Virus record (IMG/VR): IMGVR_UViG_3300047094_001651
Span: 27,865-91,864 of that record
DNA from: a virus
Strand: one strand, 5' to 3'
Length of the DNA stretch: 64,000 nt
In this document: in pieces, positions 51,371 to 58,973 of the stretch
Position numbering within the stretch: the first letter of the stretch is position 1
Layout: the number at the start of each line of letters is the position of its first letter
Program-made: the position numbers and the translations under genes
The notes under the pieces: generated by a model
The model's database searches: none
Seen by the model: the letters and a program-made list of their open reading frames with translations, nothing else
Told to the model about the DNA's origin: nothing

Positions 51371-51689
51371 GTGCCTCCTTGGCTCGGATGATGTCTTGCT
51401 TCATGTGGGTGAAGATTTGTGACACATCCACATCTGGGGGCACCCCAAGGAATGTAGCAGATGTCCTTAACATGTCAACGAACTCTTCAGCTTCTTCATC
51501 GCTAGAATACTTTGCTCTGAAATAAAGAAGCTCTTGAAGTTCTACAAGTCTGTTTAATTTATCCAGACATTCTCTACGAGTCTCTTGAGATTTTTCATGA
51601 GGACTATACATTATAAAAGAAATTTCTTTATATAATAAAGTCATTTCTTCTAATTCATCACGAATTAATTCGTTTTCAAAAAAAGACAT
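51354..51689 (-). CDS. DUF1825-like protein
   Basis: This 111-residue helical protein (MSFFENELIRDELEEMTLLY, LDKLNRLVELQELLYFRAKY, VSQIFTHMKQDIIRAKEAL) matches the length and pattern of the DUF1825 family of cyanobacteria and their phages. The function is unknown. It lies between gp59 and gp32, where replication accessory genes sit in T4. Its TGA stop is part of the gp32 promoter spacer. It shares one base with the upstream gp59 gene. Confidence 0.75.
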   Translation of the reverse strand: MSFFENELIRDELEEMTLLYKEISFIMYSPHEKSQETRRECLDKLNRLVELQELLYFRAKYSSDEEAEEFVDMLRTSATFLGVPPDVDVSQIFTHMKQDIIRAKEALDKSL

Positions 51690-52279
51690 CAGCTAGAAAC
51701 CTTCGACAAAACTATCTGCTTATATTTAGGTTTATCTAGTGAAAGGAAAGGTTCGTATTTCAGTACCTTCTTCTTGATATCTGGCCAAACTACAGGATCA
51801 TTAATTGAAGTATCAAAGTCTTTAATGAAGTTTAATAATTGGTTAAGAATAACTAATGTTTCCAAGTTTATAGAACTTGAAAGGTATTGTTTTATAACTG
51901 GAGGATGTGTATTAGTTACCTTAAAGATATCTTCAAATGAATGTTCCTTCAATAAGATATCTAAATCATTTGAAAAGACAAAGCTCATGCTCTGAATTTT
52001 CTTTAGCCAATTTAAATAGACTGAAGTGTTTTCTATCCTAGAAATATCTCCAATCCAAGTGTCTCTGTTTTGTACAAAGTGAGCTACAAAATATTGAATC
52101 AATTCATCTTGACTAAATTTTGTAGCCAACTTCTTAAAAAAGTATTTGTCTTTTCGTTTTTCAAATGCCTCTAGTGAAGCTTTGGCTTTACCTGTACCAC
52201 ATTTAAAAAAATCAAAATTATCTTTACTAAAGTGTAGTTTTATTGCTAGATATGTTCGATAAACATCAAACCCATTCAT
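51689..52279 (-). CDS. Helicase loader, gp59-like
   Basis: This 196-residue, mostly helical basic protein (FDVYRTYLAIKLHFSKDNFD, KFSQDELIQYFVAHFVQNRD, PPVIKQYLSSSINLETLVIL) matches T4 gp59 in length and layout. gp59 loads the gp41 replicative helicase onto gp32-coated forks. The neighbours gp33 and gp32 are the same as in T4, which supports the assignment. Its ATG overlaps the stop of gp33 by four bases. Confidence 0.85.
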   Translation of the reverse strand: MNGFDVYRTYLAIKLHFSKDNFDFFKCGTGKAKASLEAFEKRKDKYFFKKLATKFSQDELIQYFVAHFVQNRDTWIGDISRIENTSVYLNWLKKIQSMSFVFSNDLDILLKEHSFEDIFKVTNTHPPVIKQYLSSSINLETLVILNQLLNFIKDFDTSINDPVVWPDIKKKVLKYEPFLSLDKPKYKQIVLSKVSS

Positions 52280-52539
52280 AAAGGAAGTCTGGCACGAGAA
52301 GTTCGTTTCATAAAGTTCATACGTTGAGCATCAACTTTAATTTTTTCTTTAAGTGGTTTAGAAATTAATTTTGAAACATTTCCTAGTTCAATGTCATTCT
52401 CTTCGCAGTAAACTAATACTGCATCAATATAATTGAGACCGCCCTGATTTGACCGGACGATCTCTTCCACTTCCATGGAAAATTTAGATGCTGTCATAAA
52501 TTTGTCTTCAAATAATTCATTAAGTTCGTTGTTCTTCAT
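52276..52539 (-). CDS. Late transcription coactivator, gp33-like
   Basis: This 87-residue protein has the gp33 core: VEEIVRSNQGGLNYIDAVLV, YCEENDIELGNVSKLISKPL, KEKIKVDAQRMNF. In T4 gp33 links the sliding clamp to RNA polymerase carrying gp55 so that late TATAAATA promoters fire. Its presence fits the many late boxes in this window. It overlaps the upstream nuclease gene by 20 bases in another frame. Confidence 0.85.
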   Translation of the reverse strand: MKNNELNELFEDKFMTASKFSMEVEEIVRSNQGGLNYIDAVLVYCEENDIELGNVSKLISKPLKEKIKVDAQRMNFMKRTSRARLPL

Positions 52540-53185
52540 AGGCTCTGATGTATTCCATTAGTACTTTCATGTATTTCATGATATCGTACTCCTGGAAGAC
52601 TTGGATTTCTCCATCCTCACAGGCGATTAAAGTTACAAGTTTTTTTACTTTGATACCAGTACGTTCATAATACATCATTGCATATGCACACTCTTGTGCA
52701 ATATAGTTTTCAATCCACTCTCTCTTTTTTGGTTCAGTAGAAGACTTGAAATCTATAATTGCTAGCTCGTTTTCATATTCTGCAATGCAGTCAACTCGTC
52801 CAGCAAGTTTTAGTTTATCACTGTATAGTGCTCCTTCCAAGACATGAATGTTGTTAATTCTATCTAGGAAAGGTTTTAAATGTTTAAACATGAATAGAGG
52901 CAGTACTTTATCTTTGTACTTCTCTTCATTGAACATATTATTTAGGTAGTCTTCATTCATTAGGTGAAGATTTGTACCTCTAGATGCTGCTCTGGAAGAA
53001 ATACGATTAGCCTCTGCTTCCCCTACCCTTTTCCTCCATTGTAGAATTGACTTCTTTGAAGTGGTACCAATAACAGTAGTAACGGAAGGATACTTATTTC
53101 CATCTGGAGTTAAGTATAGCCTCCCGCTATCTGTAGTTATAGCTTGTAAATCAATCAGAGGTTCATTATTTAAATGTACAAACAC
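52520..53185 (-). CDS. PD-(D/E)XK exonuclease-like protein
   Basis: This 221-residue protein carries RecB-type nuclease motifs. An upstream histidine lies in GTNLHLMNEDYL (H74). The catalytic GRVDCIAEYENELAIIDFKS contains D132, D145 and K147. A QECAYAMMYYER motif matches the usual downstream glutamine-tyrosine helix. The family includes genome-maintenance exonucleases such as MGME1. It probably trims or recombines DNA during replication. It is two bases downstream of the PhoH-like gene. Confidence 0.82.
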   Translation of the reverse strand: MFVHLNNEPLIDLQAITTDSGRLYLTPDGNKYPSVTTVIGTTSKKSILQWRKRVGEAEANRISSRAASRGTNLHLMNEDYLNNMFNEEKYKDKVLPLFMFKHLKPFLDRINNIHVLEGALYSDKLKLAGRVDCIAEYENELAIIDFKSSTEPKKREWIENYIAQECAYAMMYYERTGIKVKKLVTLIACEDGEIQVFQEYDIMKYMKVLMEYIRAYEEQRT

Positions 53186-53187
53186 TA

Positions 53188-53943
53188 TCAGAATCCCAAA
53201 TTAAGTTTGCTGATTAGATAACTTCTGATTAGACCTGAACGAACGATGTCGGCGATTCCAAATTCTACCATGGAAAATTCATCCATAGTTTGAAGAATGC
53301 TCATGAAATTCAGAACACCATTTCTTTCGTTGGTCTTTACAAGGTCAGTTTGTTGAACATCACCACAGAAAATAATTTTAGCATCTTGCCCAACACGAGT
53401 GATGATAGAATCTAGTTCATGGAAATTAAGATTCTGACTTTCATCAACAATGATGATACAGTTATCAAGAGTAGTACCACGGATGAATGATGTACTCCAG
53501 AAACTTACAGTTCCTTGTCCTTTTAGATTACCATACAAAGCTTCAAATGAAGCATCATCTGGCATCTCAAACATGTACTTTACCATGTTCTTATATGGAA
53601 TCTGGTAAAGGCTTGACTTATCCTCATGATCTCCTGGAAGGAAACCAATCTCCCTAGTAGAAACTAGAGAACGAACCATATATACTTTTTCATATGGAGT
53701 TTTATCGTTTAATACATCCTTTAGTGCTAGGTAGAGACTAACAAATGTTTTACCTGTACCTGCAGCTCCATATAGAAATAGATTTTTGTCGTTTGCGTAT
53801 TCTTCAAATACTTTTTCTTGAGCTGGAGTCAGAGGTTGAATATCAACCATATGCTCAGCATCAATTGGCTTTTTTCTCCTCATTTTTTTAGATGATAAAT
53901 CTGCAAATGAACTTTCATTCTTTCTTCTACGGGAACTTGTCAT
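53188..53943 (-). CDS. phoH: PhoH-like ATPase
   Basis: This 251-residue protein has the P-loop GAAGTGKT (residues 59-66), Walker B IIIVDESQNL and sensor CGDVQQTD, the hallmarks of the PhoH family. The family is common in cyanophages and was first named for phosphate-starvation induction in E. coli. Its action on RNA or nucleotides is still debated. No PHO-box-like repeats are obvious nearby, and it is simply part of the replication-gene operon. Confidence 0.9.
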   Translation of the reverse strand: MTSSRRRKNESSFADLSSKKMRRKKPIDAEHMVDIQPLTPAQEKVFEEYANDKNLFLYGAAGTGKTFVSLYLALKDVLNDKTPYEKVYMVRSLVSTREIGFLPGDHEDKSSLYQIPYKNMVKYMFEMPDDASFEALYGNLKGQGTVSFWSTSFIRGTTLDNCIIIVDESQNLNFHELDSIITRVGQDAKIIFCGDVQQTDLVKTNERNGVLNFMSILQTMDEFSMVEFGIADIVRSGLIRSYLISKLNLGF

Positions 53944-54173
53944 ACGTCAAAAGTTGAGTTGGGATATGATTTTTTGATGCGACCTAACACATCTTTAAAT
54001 GAGCCAGGGACTTTCGTGTTTTTCCAGTCCCCAACTTCGCTGATAGAATACATTCCTGTTGGAACTTGGGTGATGTGTGGGTTTTCTTTTAGATATGGCT
54101 CTCGGTCAGCCATATACATCCACTTCTCAAACTCTTCACCAGTGTTATTATCTTTGAATCTATAGGTTGGCAT
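53940..54173 (-). CDS. Small protein with FmdB-like N-terminus; start at 54173
   Basis: The likely start, ATG at 54173, gives a 77-residue protein beginning MPTYRFKDNNTGEEFEKWM. This resembles the opening of FmdB/CxxC regulatory zinc-ribbon proteins, but the cysteines are absent. Next come a hydrophilic segment and a C-terminal FKDVLGRIKKSYPNSTFDV. Upstream codons overlap the previous gene and look non-coding. It overlaps the PhoH-like gene by four bases. The function is unknown. Confidence 0.7.
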   Translation of the reverse strand: MPTYRFKDNNTGEEFEKWMYMADREPYLKENPHITQVPTGMYSISEVGDWKNTKVPGSFKDVLGRIKKSYPNSTFDV

Positions 54174-54708
54174 TTGTCTTAAACCATTCAGGGATAGTAG
54201 AAGGAGATTTCCATTTTGCAAAAGCAATTTTATCTCCAATGTAATAATTACGATAAGACTGAATTGTGTCAGTTTCCTTATATTTATCGGGCATAGCTGG
54301 AGGTGGATCAGACCACCCCAAATCAGGAAGATTATTAGGAGGATGTTTTAAATATGCTCTCAAAGATTCAGTAGCATGAAACTTGCCGTATCTTCTGGTG
54401 TATTCAATACAACATTGTTCAAAGAGTTCATAGAGCCAGTTGTAATGTGATCTAGAACTCCTAGCCCAGATAGCAGAAGGGTGGTTAATATGACAAGCTT
54501 TATAGAGATTTGATTCTCTTGGCTCATCGAGTTTGAATCTCTTGACTTGTCGATTCTTATTAGAAAGTTCGTAATAACCAATACCGTCAAGAACTCGATG
54601 AGCGGTTGATAGAAGTTGTGCATACTCGACAATCATTTTGACTACATGCTTGTCACAATGTTCTTGAGCACATATAGCTGGATTGTAATTCAAATAAAAG
54701 ATGTTCAT
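54160..54708 (-). CDS. Conserved-looking protein of unknown function (182 residues)
   Basis: The protein has the N-terminal sequence MNIFYLNYNPAICAQEHCDK, followed by HVVKMIVEYAQLLSTAHRVL. Near the middle is YKACHINHPSAIWARSSRSH, with several histidines and cysteines that could bind metal. The type recurs in cyanophages and other large phages without a function. It sits between ThyX and PhoH in the nucleotide/replication operon, so a role in nucleic-acid metabolism is possible. Confidence 0.7.
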   Translation of the reverse strand: MNIFYLNYNPAICAQEHCDKHVVKMIVEYAQLLSTAHRVLDGIGYYELSNKNRQVKRFKLDEPRESNLYKACHINHPSAIWARSSRSHYNWLYELFEQCCIEYTRRYGKFHATESLRAYLKHPPNNLPDLGWSDPPPAMPDKYKETDTIQSYRNYYIGDKIAFAKWKSPSTIPEWFKTNANL

Positions 54709-54725
54709 AACAAAGAAATTTCACA

Positions 54726-55388
54726 TTACCAGTCTAGTGCTTCTGCAATATCAGGGAAGCAGGTCTTAAAGATATCTTTACATTCATTTGCGATATCCAT
54801 ATGTTCCTTTTGGGTTCCATTTGAAGATCGTAGATTGATATAATGAATCCATGACCTGGCTGAGCCCTTCATGTAAATCCTTGTTGGGGTGGCTAGAGGA
54901 AGCACAAACCTTGCACATTCCTTTGCCACACCCTGTTTGAGAAGAGAATCATATAGTTGTTGACTCTTCTCAAAATGTTCTTGAATTTCACCTTGCATTT
55001 TTAGCTTCACATAATCACCAAAGTCATCAATTGAGTTCTGGCGATTCTTGGTATCCTGACGGCGAAGATCTGGAACTGATGGTCTATCAGTGAGAAGTTT
55101 CGTATCAGCATATCGCTGTGAAAATTCTTGATATGTAAATGAACGGTGACGAAGCACTTGAGCCGCGATTCCTCTGGTAGTATTAATCTCCAGAGTCATA
55201 TCAGCTTGTTCAAAGATACTCCAATGATTTTCACGAATGCAGTATCGAAGAAGTCCAGCAGCAGTATCAAACTTTTCTTGGTTTGCTGGATTACTTACAC
55301 GAGCAGTATAAGTAATCACTTCTTGGGCTGTCTTACCTTCTAGTTTTCCAGCACCTTGACTTAACGAAATCAAAAAAACATTGCTCAT
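54726..55388 (-). CDS. thyX: Flavin-dependent thymidylate synthase
   Basis: This 220-residue enzyme, started at the ATG at 55388, has the ThyX signature RHRSFTYQEFSQRY, the early segment ARVSNPANQEKFDTAAGLL and the C-terminal SWIHYINLRSS. ThyX makes dTMP from dUMP using FAD, folate and NADPH and serves phage DNA synthesis. The 14 codons further upstream lie within the previous gene, so the ATG two bases after that gene's TAA is preferred. An internal early-type promoter lies about 145 bases upstream. Confidence 0.92.
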   Translation of the reverse strand: MSNVFLISLSQGAGKLEGKTAQEVITYTARVSNPANQEKFDTAAGLLRYCIRENHWSIFEQADMTLEINTTRGIAAQVLRHRSFTYQEFSQRYADTKLLTDRPSVPDLRRQDTKNRQNSIDDFGDYVKLKMQGEIQEHFEKSQQLYDSLLKQGVAKECARFVLPLATPTRIYMKGSARSWIHYINLRSSNGTQKEHMDIANECKDIFKTCFPDIAEALDW

Positions 55389-55390
55389 AG

Positions 55391-55648
55391 TTACTTTTTC
55401 TTTTTGGGTTCCTTTGGTTGAACTCCCCATAGTTTGGGGTTGACCTTGCCATCGGTCCAGCGGATGTCTTTCAGACCTTCACGGTACTTGTCCCAGTACA
55501 TATCAAAGATCTGAGCCCGCTTGTTACACACTATTATATCATACCTTGTCTGGTTGTCAACCTCATAGGTGACTAGGTATGAATTTAATGGTAGTGTTTT
55601 ATCCTTTGCTAAATCTCTGCTGCAATCTTGATGTACGATTTTACACAT
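55391..55648 (-). CDS. Hypothetical basic protein (85 residues)
   Basis: The ATG at 55648 overlaps the end of the upstream gene closely (TGACATG) and gives an 85-residue product starting MCKIVHQDCSRDLAKDK. It has beta strands (NSYLVTYEVDNQTRYDIIVC), a helix (KRAQIFDMYWDKYREGLKD) and a lysine-rich end (KEPKKKK). No family is recognised. The basic tail suggests nucleic-acid contact. A promoter for thyX is embedded in it. Confidence 0.65.
   Translation of the reverse strand: MCKIVHQDCSRDLAKDKTLPLNSYLVTYEVDNQTRYDIIVCNKRAQIFDMYWDKYREGLKDIRWTDGKVNPKLWGVQPKEPKKKK
55533..55560 (-). promoter_or_regulatory. Internal early promoter upstream of thyX
   Basis: TTGACA (55555-55560), 16-base spacer, perfect TATAAT (55533-55538), inside the coding sequence of the 85-residue gene and pointing at thyX. 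Confidence 0.6.
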
Positions 55649-55649
55649 G

Positions 55650-56102
55650 TCACGACCTATTGCCCCACTTAATTTCAGGATAGGCTTCTTCAATACAAGC
55701 TTTAGTAATCTTATATTTTTTACCTAGGGTTTTGTCCTTTACCATACAAAGAACTTTAGCTTCATCTTGATGAAGACTTTCTAGTAATTGAATAAACATG
55801 GTCTCTCGTTTGTTGTTTGCAAGACCATCGTTTCCGCCCTTTACAAAGTTATACAGAATTCGATATTCATGTAGTAGTCGAGTGTGCTCTGTATCTACTG
55901 GAGCTTCGTTTGGAGTGTACGGAACTTCACCTTCTGGTAAAAGAGTAATTACACTGTCATCAAAGTTCCAAATTAAAATTGATTGAAGTGCTGCGCTTTT
56001 ATACTTACGTAGTAGTTCAATCTTTTCTTTTTTTGTTTTTGCATTAGATACTTTTTGTAGAACTTCCGAAATCAGAAGTCTTTCTACTGGTAGTTCAGCC
56101 AT
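55650..56102 (-). CDS. DUF6433-like protein
   Basis: This 150-residue protein opens with MAELPVERLLISEVLQKVSN and then a helix KTKKEKIELLRKYKSAALQS. The pattern resembles a family of cyanophage proteins catalogued as DUF6433. A C-terminal segment (LGKKYKITKACIEEAYPEIK) completes it. The function is unknown. It lies three bases downstream of the RNase H gene in the replication operon. Confidence 0.65.
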   Translation of the reverse strand: MAELPVERLLISEVLQKVSNAKTKKEKIELLRKYKSAALQSILIWNFDDSVITLLPEGEVPYTPNEAPVDTEHTRLLHEYRILYNFVKGGNDGLANNKRETMFIQLLESLHQDEAKVLCMVKDKTLGKKYKITKACIEEAYPEIKWGNRS

Positions 56103-56105
56103 GAG

Positions 56106-56987
56106 TTAAAAATCCTCCAATTCATTTAATAATGTTATTAACCTGTTTTCAATGAAGTAGTTCATTGAAATTTTATTTGGTGTACTACTATTTAACAAGT
56201 TGTACTCAGTGATAATTTTATCCTCTATTTCAGATGGGATACAGGCTAGGTCTATAAGTTTTTGATTGCGATGATAGTTAATTAACTGTTGTTCATTGCA
56301 ATAACTTTCTGGTTCTGCAGTAATCCATTTTGCAATATTCTTCTTGCTAATGGGTTTCTGCCTTTTACCAGAAACAAAGGTATCTGATTCAGATAGAAAA
56401 TTTGGAATACCATCTGACCTATCACCTTTGATCACATGTTCTTTGATGTATAATTTGGGATCTATCCCATCATTTACATACTTCTTTTGAACAGGATTAT
56501 ATTGAGTTACACAGGGATACTTCGATAATTGAATGAAGTCTTTATCGCCTGATAAAATTAAGACCTTTTCAGTCTTTAAATTTTCTTTTTGCTTTTTGAT
56601 GTTGTGGACTGTAACATGTTTTGATAGAGTGGCAATAATATCATCTGCCTCAGCTCCATAAATTTCCATTACAATATATGGAAAGTTATCTCGAATTTCA
56701 TCTCGAATTTTATTCAAGATTTCAAAGATCTGAGACCAATCAAATAAAGATTTCTCTCTATCTTTTTTTCGGTTTTGTTTATAGTATGGAAAAATTTCTT
56801 TCCTCCAATAGTGCTTGCTATCGTAACAAAGAACTAAGTTGCCATACTCGGCATGAAATTTTTTTTTGTATGATTTGAGAGATGTAAGTACCATGTGACG
56901 GACCATATTTTCATCTAGTCCGTCACTCAGTCTAGTTTGCATCATCAAATTACTAATCATGCACTGATTCATATCAACCAGTATCAT
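56106..56987 (-). CDS. RNase H / 5'-3' exonuclease, T4 Rnh-like
   Basis: This 293-residue FEN-type nuclease has acidic metal-binding motifs. MILVDMNQCM is at the N-terminus and LVLCYDSKHYWRKEIFPYYK near residue 52. IYGAEADDIIATLSKHV and VLILSGDKDFIQLS follow, and finally IKGDRSDGIPNF. T4 RNase H removes RNA primers from lagging-strand fragments. Length and motif order match. It is followed by further replication-associated genes and read with them. Confidence 0.9.
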   Translation of the reverse strand: MILVDMNQCMISNLMMQTRLSDGLDENMVRHMVLTSLKSYKKKFHAEYGNLVLCYDSKHYWRKEIFPYYKQNRKKDREKSLFDWSQIFEILNKIRDEIRDNFPYIVMEIYGAEADDIIATLSKHVTVHNIKKQKENLKTEKVLILSGDKDFIQLSKYPCVTQYNPVQKKYVNDGIDPKLYIKEHVIKGDRSDGIPNFLSESDTFVSGKRQKPISKKNIAKWITAEPESYCNEQQLINYHRNQKLIDLACIPSEIEDKIITEYNLLNSSTPNKISMNYFIENRLITLLNELEDF

Positions 56988-56990
56988 AAA

Positions 56991-57224
56991 TTAATCCTCT
57001 TCGTCGTCCTCGTCGTCTTCTTCCTCAAAACGTACAGCAATTAATTCCTCGGTAATATAGTTTCCATTCTCATCATACATTTCTGGATGCCCAGTTGCAT
57101 GAGCTGAGACTGGATTGAAATATTCGTTTGCGAACCATCCAAAAACCATACCAATTAAGAATGATAATCCTATTAAAACGAATCCTACTGCAAATACAGT
57201 AAGCAAAAGTAATAGATTGCCCAT
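56991..57224 (-). CDS. Small membrane protein with acidic tail
   Basis: In this 77-residue protein, residues 3-33 (LLLLLTVFAVGFVLIGLSFL and beyond) form one long hydrophobic segment or two short ones. A soluble tail ends in a run of glutamate and aspartate (EEEDDEDDEED). A Shine-Dalgarno AAAGGA lies upstream. The N-in, C-terminal acidic layout is seen in small cyanophage inner-membrane proteins. The function is unknown. Confidence 0.7.
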   Translation of the reverse strand: MGNLLLLLTVFAVGFVLIGLSFLIGMVFGWFANEYFNPVSAHATGHPEMYDENGNYITEELIAVRFEEEDDEDDEED

Positions 57225-57244
57225 GGTTCTTTTCCTTTAGAGTT

Positions 57245-57403
57245 TTAGTCTTGTGTTTCTTCTACGAAGATCTTAACTTCCACTCTATAGTTTCTCTTGA
57301 ATATGGAAACTAATTTATCGAAGTGGAAGTCAGGCTTTTGCAAGTCTTTTTTCCTCCCACTTATCATTGCTCTTACATTTTTATTTAGTAACTTTTCGCT
57401 CAT
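57245..57403 (-). CDS. Small hypothetical protein (52 residues)
   Basis: The ATG at 57403 overlaps the stop of the upstream 233-residue gene (ATGA). The product begins MSEKLLNKNVRAMISGRKKD, is basic, and ends with VEVKIFVEETQD. It fills the otherwise empty stretch before the membrane-protein gene. A CTAAATAA sequence inside its first codons could also act as a weak late box. The function is unknown. Confidence 0.65.
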   Translation of the reverse strand: MSEKLLNKNVRAMISGRKKDLQKPDFHFDKLVSIFKRNYRVEVKIFVEETQD

Positions 57404-58101
57404 GTAATGACCTTGATTAGAATGTGCTTGGATGTCATTCGTCCAGTTGGAGTTTTTGGTTTGGTAGTTAGATGACTACCAATATTCTCTACATTAAATT
57501 TGCTAGCTGATAGTACTTCAGATAGAAACTCTTCTGGTTTCCTGAGAGTTCGTACCCAAGATTTGTCGGGATCAAACCCATCTACCATAGTACGTCGAAC
57601 TGATAAAGATCGTCCAGTATAATAACATAATTCTCGCTTCTCTACATTATAGAGGAAAACATGTTTTGAGCCGATGATTTCTGTAGGAGATTGTGGCTTA
57701 TAGACATCAGTTCCAAAGACAAGTTCTTTGTCGTATAATGTGACGAGTTTAACCAGTTTTTCTGGCGTAACTCGACGCTTCTTACGAGTAATCTTTTTGG
57801 CACTTTTATATGCATACAGATCATCTACAATCTGATTAAGAAGTTCTTTGAAATCACGAAGCTCTGGACGACGGAAGTTACCATAACCTTCTTTGACTAC
57901 TTCATCATCACCATCTAATGCAATAGATAGTTCCTCAATTTGATCTGTAATAAAATTGAGTTTGTTATCTACAAAATCATTGATAGTCCTACGATCAATG
58001 TCTTGAGACTTTAGAAATTGAGTAAAGCTGGCTTTTGGTTTTTTACGGGTTACGACAAAGCTATCAATAACTGTGTCAATAAAAGCTGCGATCTCACTCA
58101 T
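57400..58101 (-). CDS. Conserved-looking protein of unknown function (233 residues)
   Basis: The N-terminal half is helical (FIDTVIDSFVVTRKKPKASF, NDFVDNKLNFITDQIEELS). The middle is basic (KKITRKKRRVTPEKLVKLVT) and the C-terminal half is beta-rich with GSKHVFLYNVEKRELCYYTG. No catalytic motif is seen. It overlaps the glutaredoxin gene by four bases upstream and a 52-residue gene downstream. Its basic patch suggests nucleic-acid binding. Confidence 0.65.
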   Translation of the reverse strand: MSEIAAFIDTVIDSFVVTRKKPKASFTQFLKSQDIDRRTINDFVDNKLNFITDQIEELSIALDGDDEVVKEGYGNFRRPELRDFKELLNQIVDDLYAYKSAKKITRKKRRVTPEKLVKLVTLYDKELVFGTDVYKPQSPTEIIGSKHVFLYNVEKRELCYYTGRSLSVRRTMVDGFDPDKSWVRTLRKPEEFLSEVLSASKFNVENIGSHLTTKPKTPTGRMTSKHILIKVIT

Positions 58102-58334
58102 AGTAGGTTGTTTTCCTTTAGGTATTCAATAGTATCAGAAGCTCCACCAATTAGCTTATCGCCAATAACAACTCGTGGAAATGTAGAACCTTCTCCAAAC
58201 TCCTGAATAAAGTTCTCTCTGGTAAAATCAGTATCTAGTTTGTATTCAACAAATTGAACTTCAAGTAATCCAAAAACTTGTTTGATTTTTTCGCAATACG
58301 GACAATTTTCTTTGCTGTAAATAGTGACTTGCAT
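58098..58334 (-). CDS. Glutaredoxin
   Basis: This 78-residue protein has the dithiol active site CPYC at residues 11-14, the cis-proline segment TFPRVVIGDKL and the GGASD glutathione-binding turn, all standard for glutaredoxins. In T4-like phages glutaredoxin or thioredoxin can supply electrons to ribonucleotide reductase. It has a near-perfect early promoter nested in an upstream terminator at 58356-58391. Confidence 0.92.
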   Translation of the reverse strand: MQVTIYSKENCPYCEKIKQVFGLLEVQFVEYKLDTDFTRENFIQEFGEGSTFPRVVIGDKLIGGASDTIEYLKENNLL

Positions 58335-58355
58335 AGGACCTTGACTTGCCTCCGT

Positions 58356-58384
58356 AGTATACCAGAAAAAAGGAGGGCTGTCAA
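58356..58384 (-). promoter_or_regulatory. Early promoter with its -35 in a terminator loop
   Basis: TTGACA (58379-58384), 17-base spacer, TATACT (58356-58361). The six -35 bases form exactly the loop of the terminator at 58366-58391. Confidence 0.88.
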
Positions 58385-58391
58385 GCCCTCC
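58366..58391 (-). terminator. Intrinsic terminator sharing sequence with the glutaredoxin promoter
   Basis: Minus-strand GGAGGGC (58385-58391), loop TTGACA, GCCCTCC (58372-58378), then TTTTTT (58366-58371). It closes the small-protein operon from above. The glutaredoxin transcript begins after the T-run. Confidence 0.9.
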
Positions 58392-58397
58392 GAAGAA

Positions 58398-58553
58398 TTA
58401 AAATTTCTTGAACATCCACTTGAATTTGATATATCGTAATTGCAAATATACTAGAAAATGATTTATCTTTATGGAAATCCAATCCAATACATTTGGATCG
58501 CTAACACAAACATAAGTAACTACCATTACAAATAAAAGAAAGTATAGTTGCAT
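58398..58553 (-). CDS. Small membrane protein (51 residues)
   Basis: The ATG at 58553 shares its A with the TAA of the previous gene (TAATG). The peptide starts with a hydrophobic segment (MQLYFLLFVMVVTYVCVSD), has a second partly hydrophobic stretch (WISIKINHFLVYLQL) and ends in a basic IKFKWMFKKF. One or two membrane helices with a positive C-terminus are likely. It ends just before the terminator. Function is unknown. Confidence 0.68.
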   Translation of the reverse strand: MQLYFLLFVMVVTYVCVSDPNVLDWISIKINHFLVYLQLRYIKFKWMFKKF

Positions 58554-58738
58554 TATACTAGTGGATCATCGGTAGTGACATTTTCTGGTCGATCAAAGTA
58601 ACCATTTTCCATGGCTTCTGTTAGAAGCTCGGTAATAAATTGGTCTACTGAGATACCTTTTTCTTCTGCCAAGATGTGAGCAATAGCGGCAGTCTTATCA
58701 TCTAGTTCAATTTCAATCTGTTCATTTTCAGTAGTCAT
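58553..58738 (-). CDS. Small acidic protein with possible ribbon-helix-helix fold
   Basis: This 61-residue protein has a short strand (EQIEIELDD) followed by helices KTAAIAHILAEEKGIS and DQFITELLTEAMENGYF. The order matches the MetJ/Arc ribbon-helix-helix pattern, but the strand lacks the usual basic residues. A DNA-binding regulator is possible and unproven. It overlaps the upstream zinc-ribbon gene by four bases. Confidence 0.6.
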   Translation of the reverse strand: MTTENEQIEIELDDKTAAIAHILAEEKGISVDQFITELLTEAMENGYFDRPENVTTDDPLV

Positions 58739-58941
58739 GATGGTAAATTAAAATAAGGGTTTTCATCATATCCTGGCGGGTAGTTTGCTTCTTCATCATA
58801 GCATGGGTTGGCACATGGAGAATCTACTTTACGATATTGACACACTCGTTTTGCCAAGTATTCTAGATCTCCAGGCTTCCCAAAGGAAAACTTAGCAACA
58901 CCGTCTTCAATAACTACCCCACATGCAGGACACTGTTTCAT
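58735..58941 (-). CDS. Zinc-ribbon protein; start at 58941
   Basis: The ATG at 58941 (preceded by GGGGTGG) gives a 68-residue protein with CPACG at the N-terminus. Further cysteines follow in VCQYRKVDSPCANPCYDE, enough to bind zinc. An upstream TTG could extend it by five codons but has no ribosome site. The late box at 58965-58973 lies just before it. The function is unknown. Confidence 0.68.
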   Translation of the reverse strand: MKQCPACGVVIEDGVAKFSFGKPGDLEYLAKRVCQYRKVDSPCANPCYDEEANYPPGYDENPYFNLPS

Positions 58942-58964
58942 AGCCACCCCGATCAATAGTGATA

Positions 58965-58973
58965 CTATTTAGT
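58965..58973 (-). promoter_or_regulatory. Late promoter box overlapping a stop codon
   Basis: Minus-strand ACTAAATAG contains the TAG stop of the 51-residue gene and precedes the zinc-ribbon gene by 24 bases. Confidence 0.55.

Noticed and set aside
51450-51482. TTGACA with TACATT at 16 bases inside the DUF1825 gene
   Set aside because: Weak -10 and a much better promoter for gp32 lies about 110 bases downstream.
54360-54632. 90-residue alternative minus-strand frame overlapping the 182-residue gene
   Set aside because: The other frame has the conserved-looking MNIFYL ... HCDKHVVKM protein and the expected junctions with its neighbours.
57376-57386. CTAAATAAAA as a late promoter for the membrane-protein gene
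   Set aside because: It lies inside the first codons of the 52-residue gene and about 150 bases from the next start; kept only as a weak possibility.
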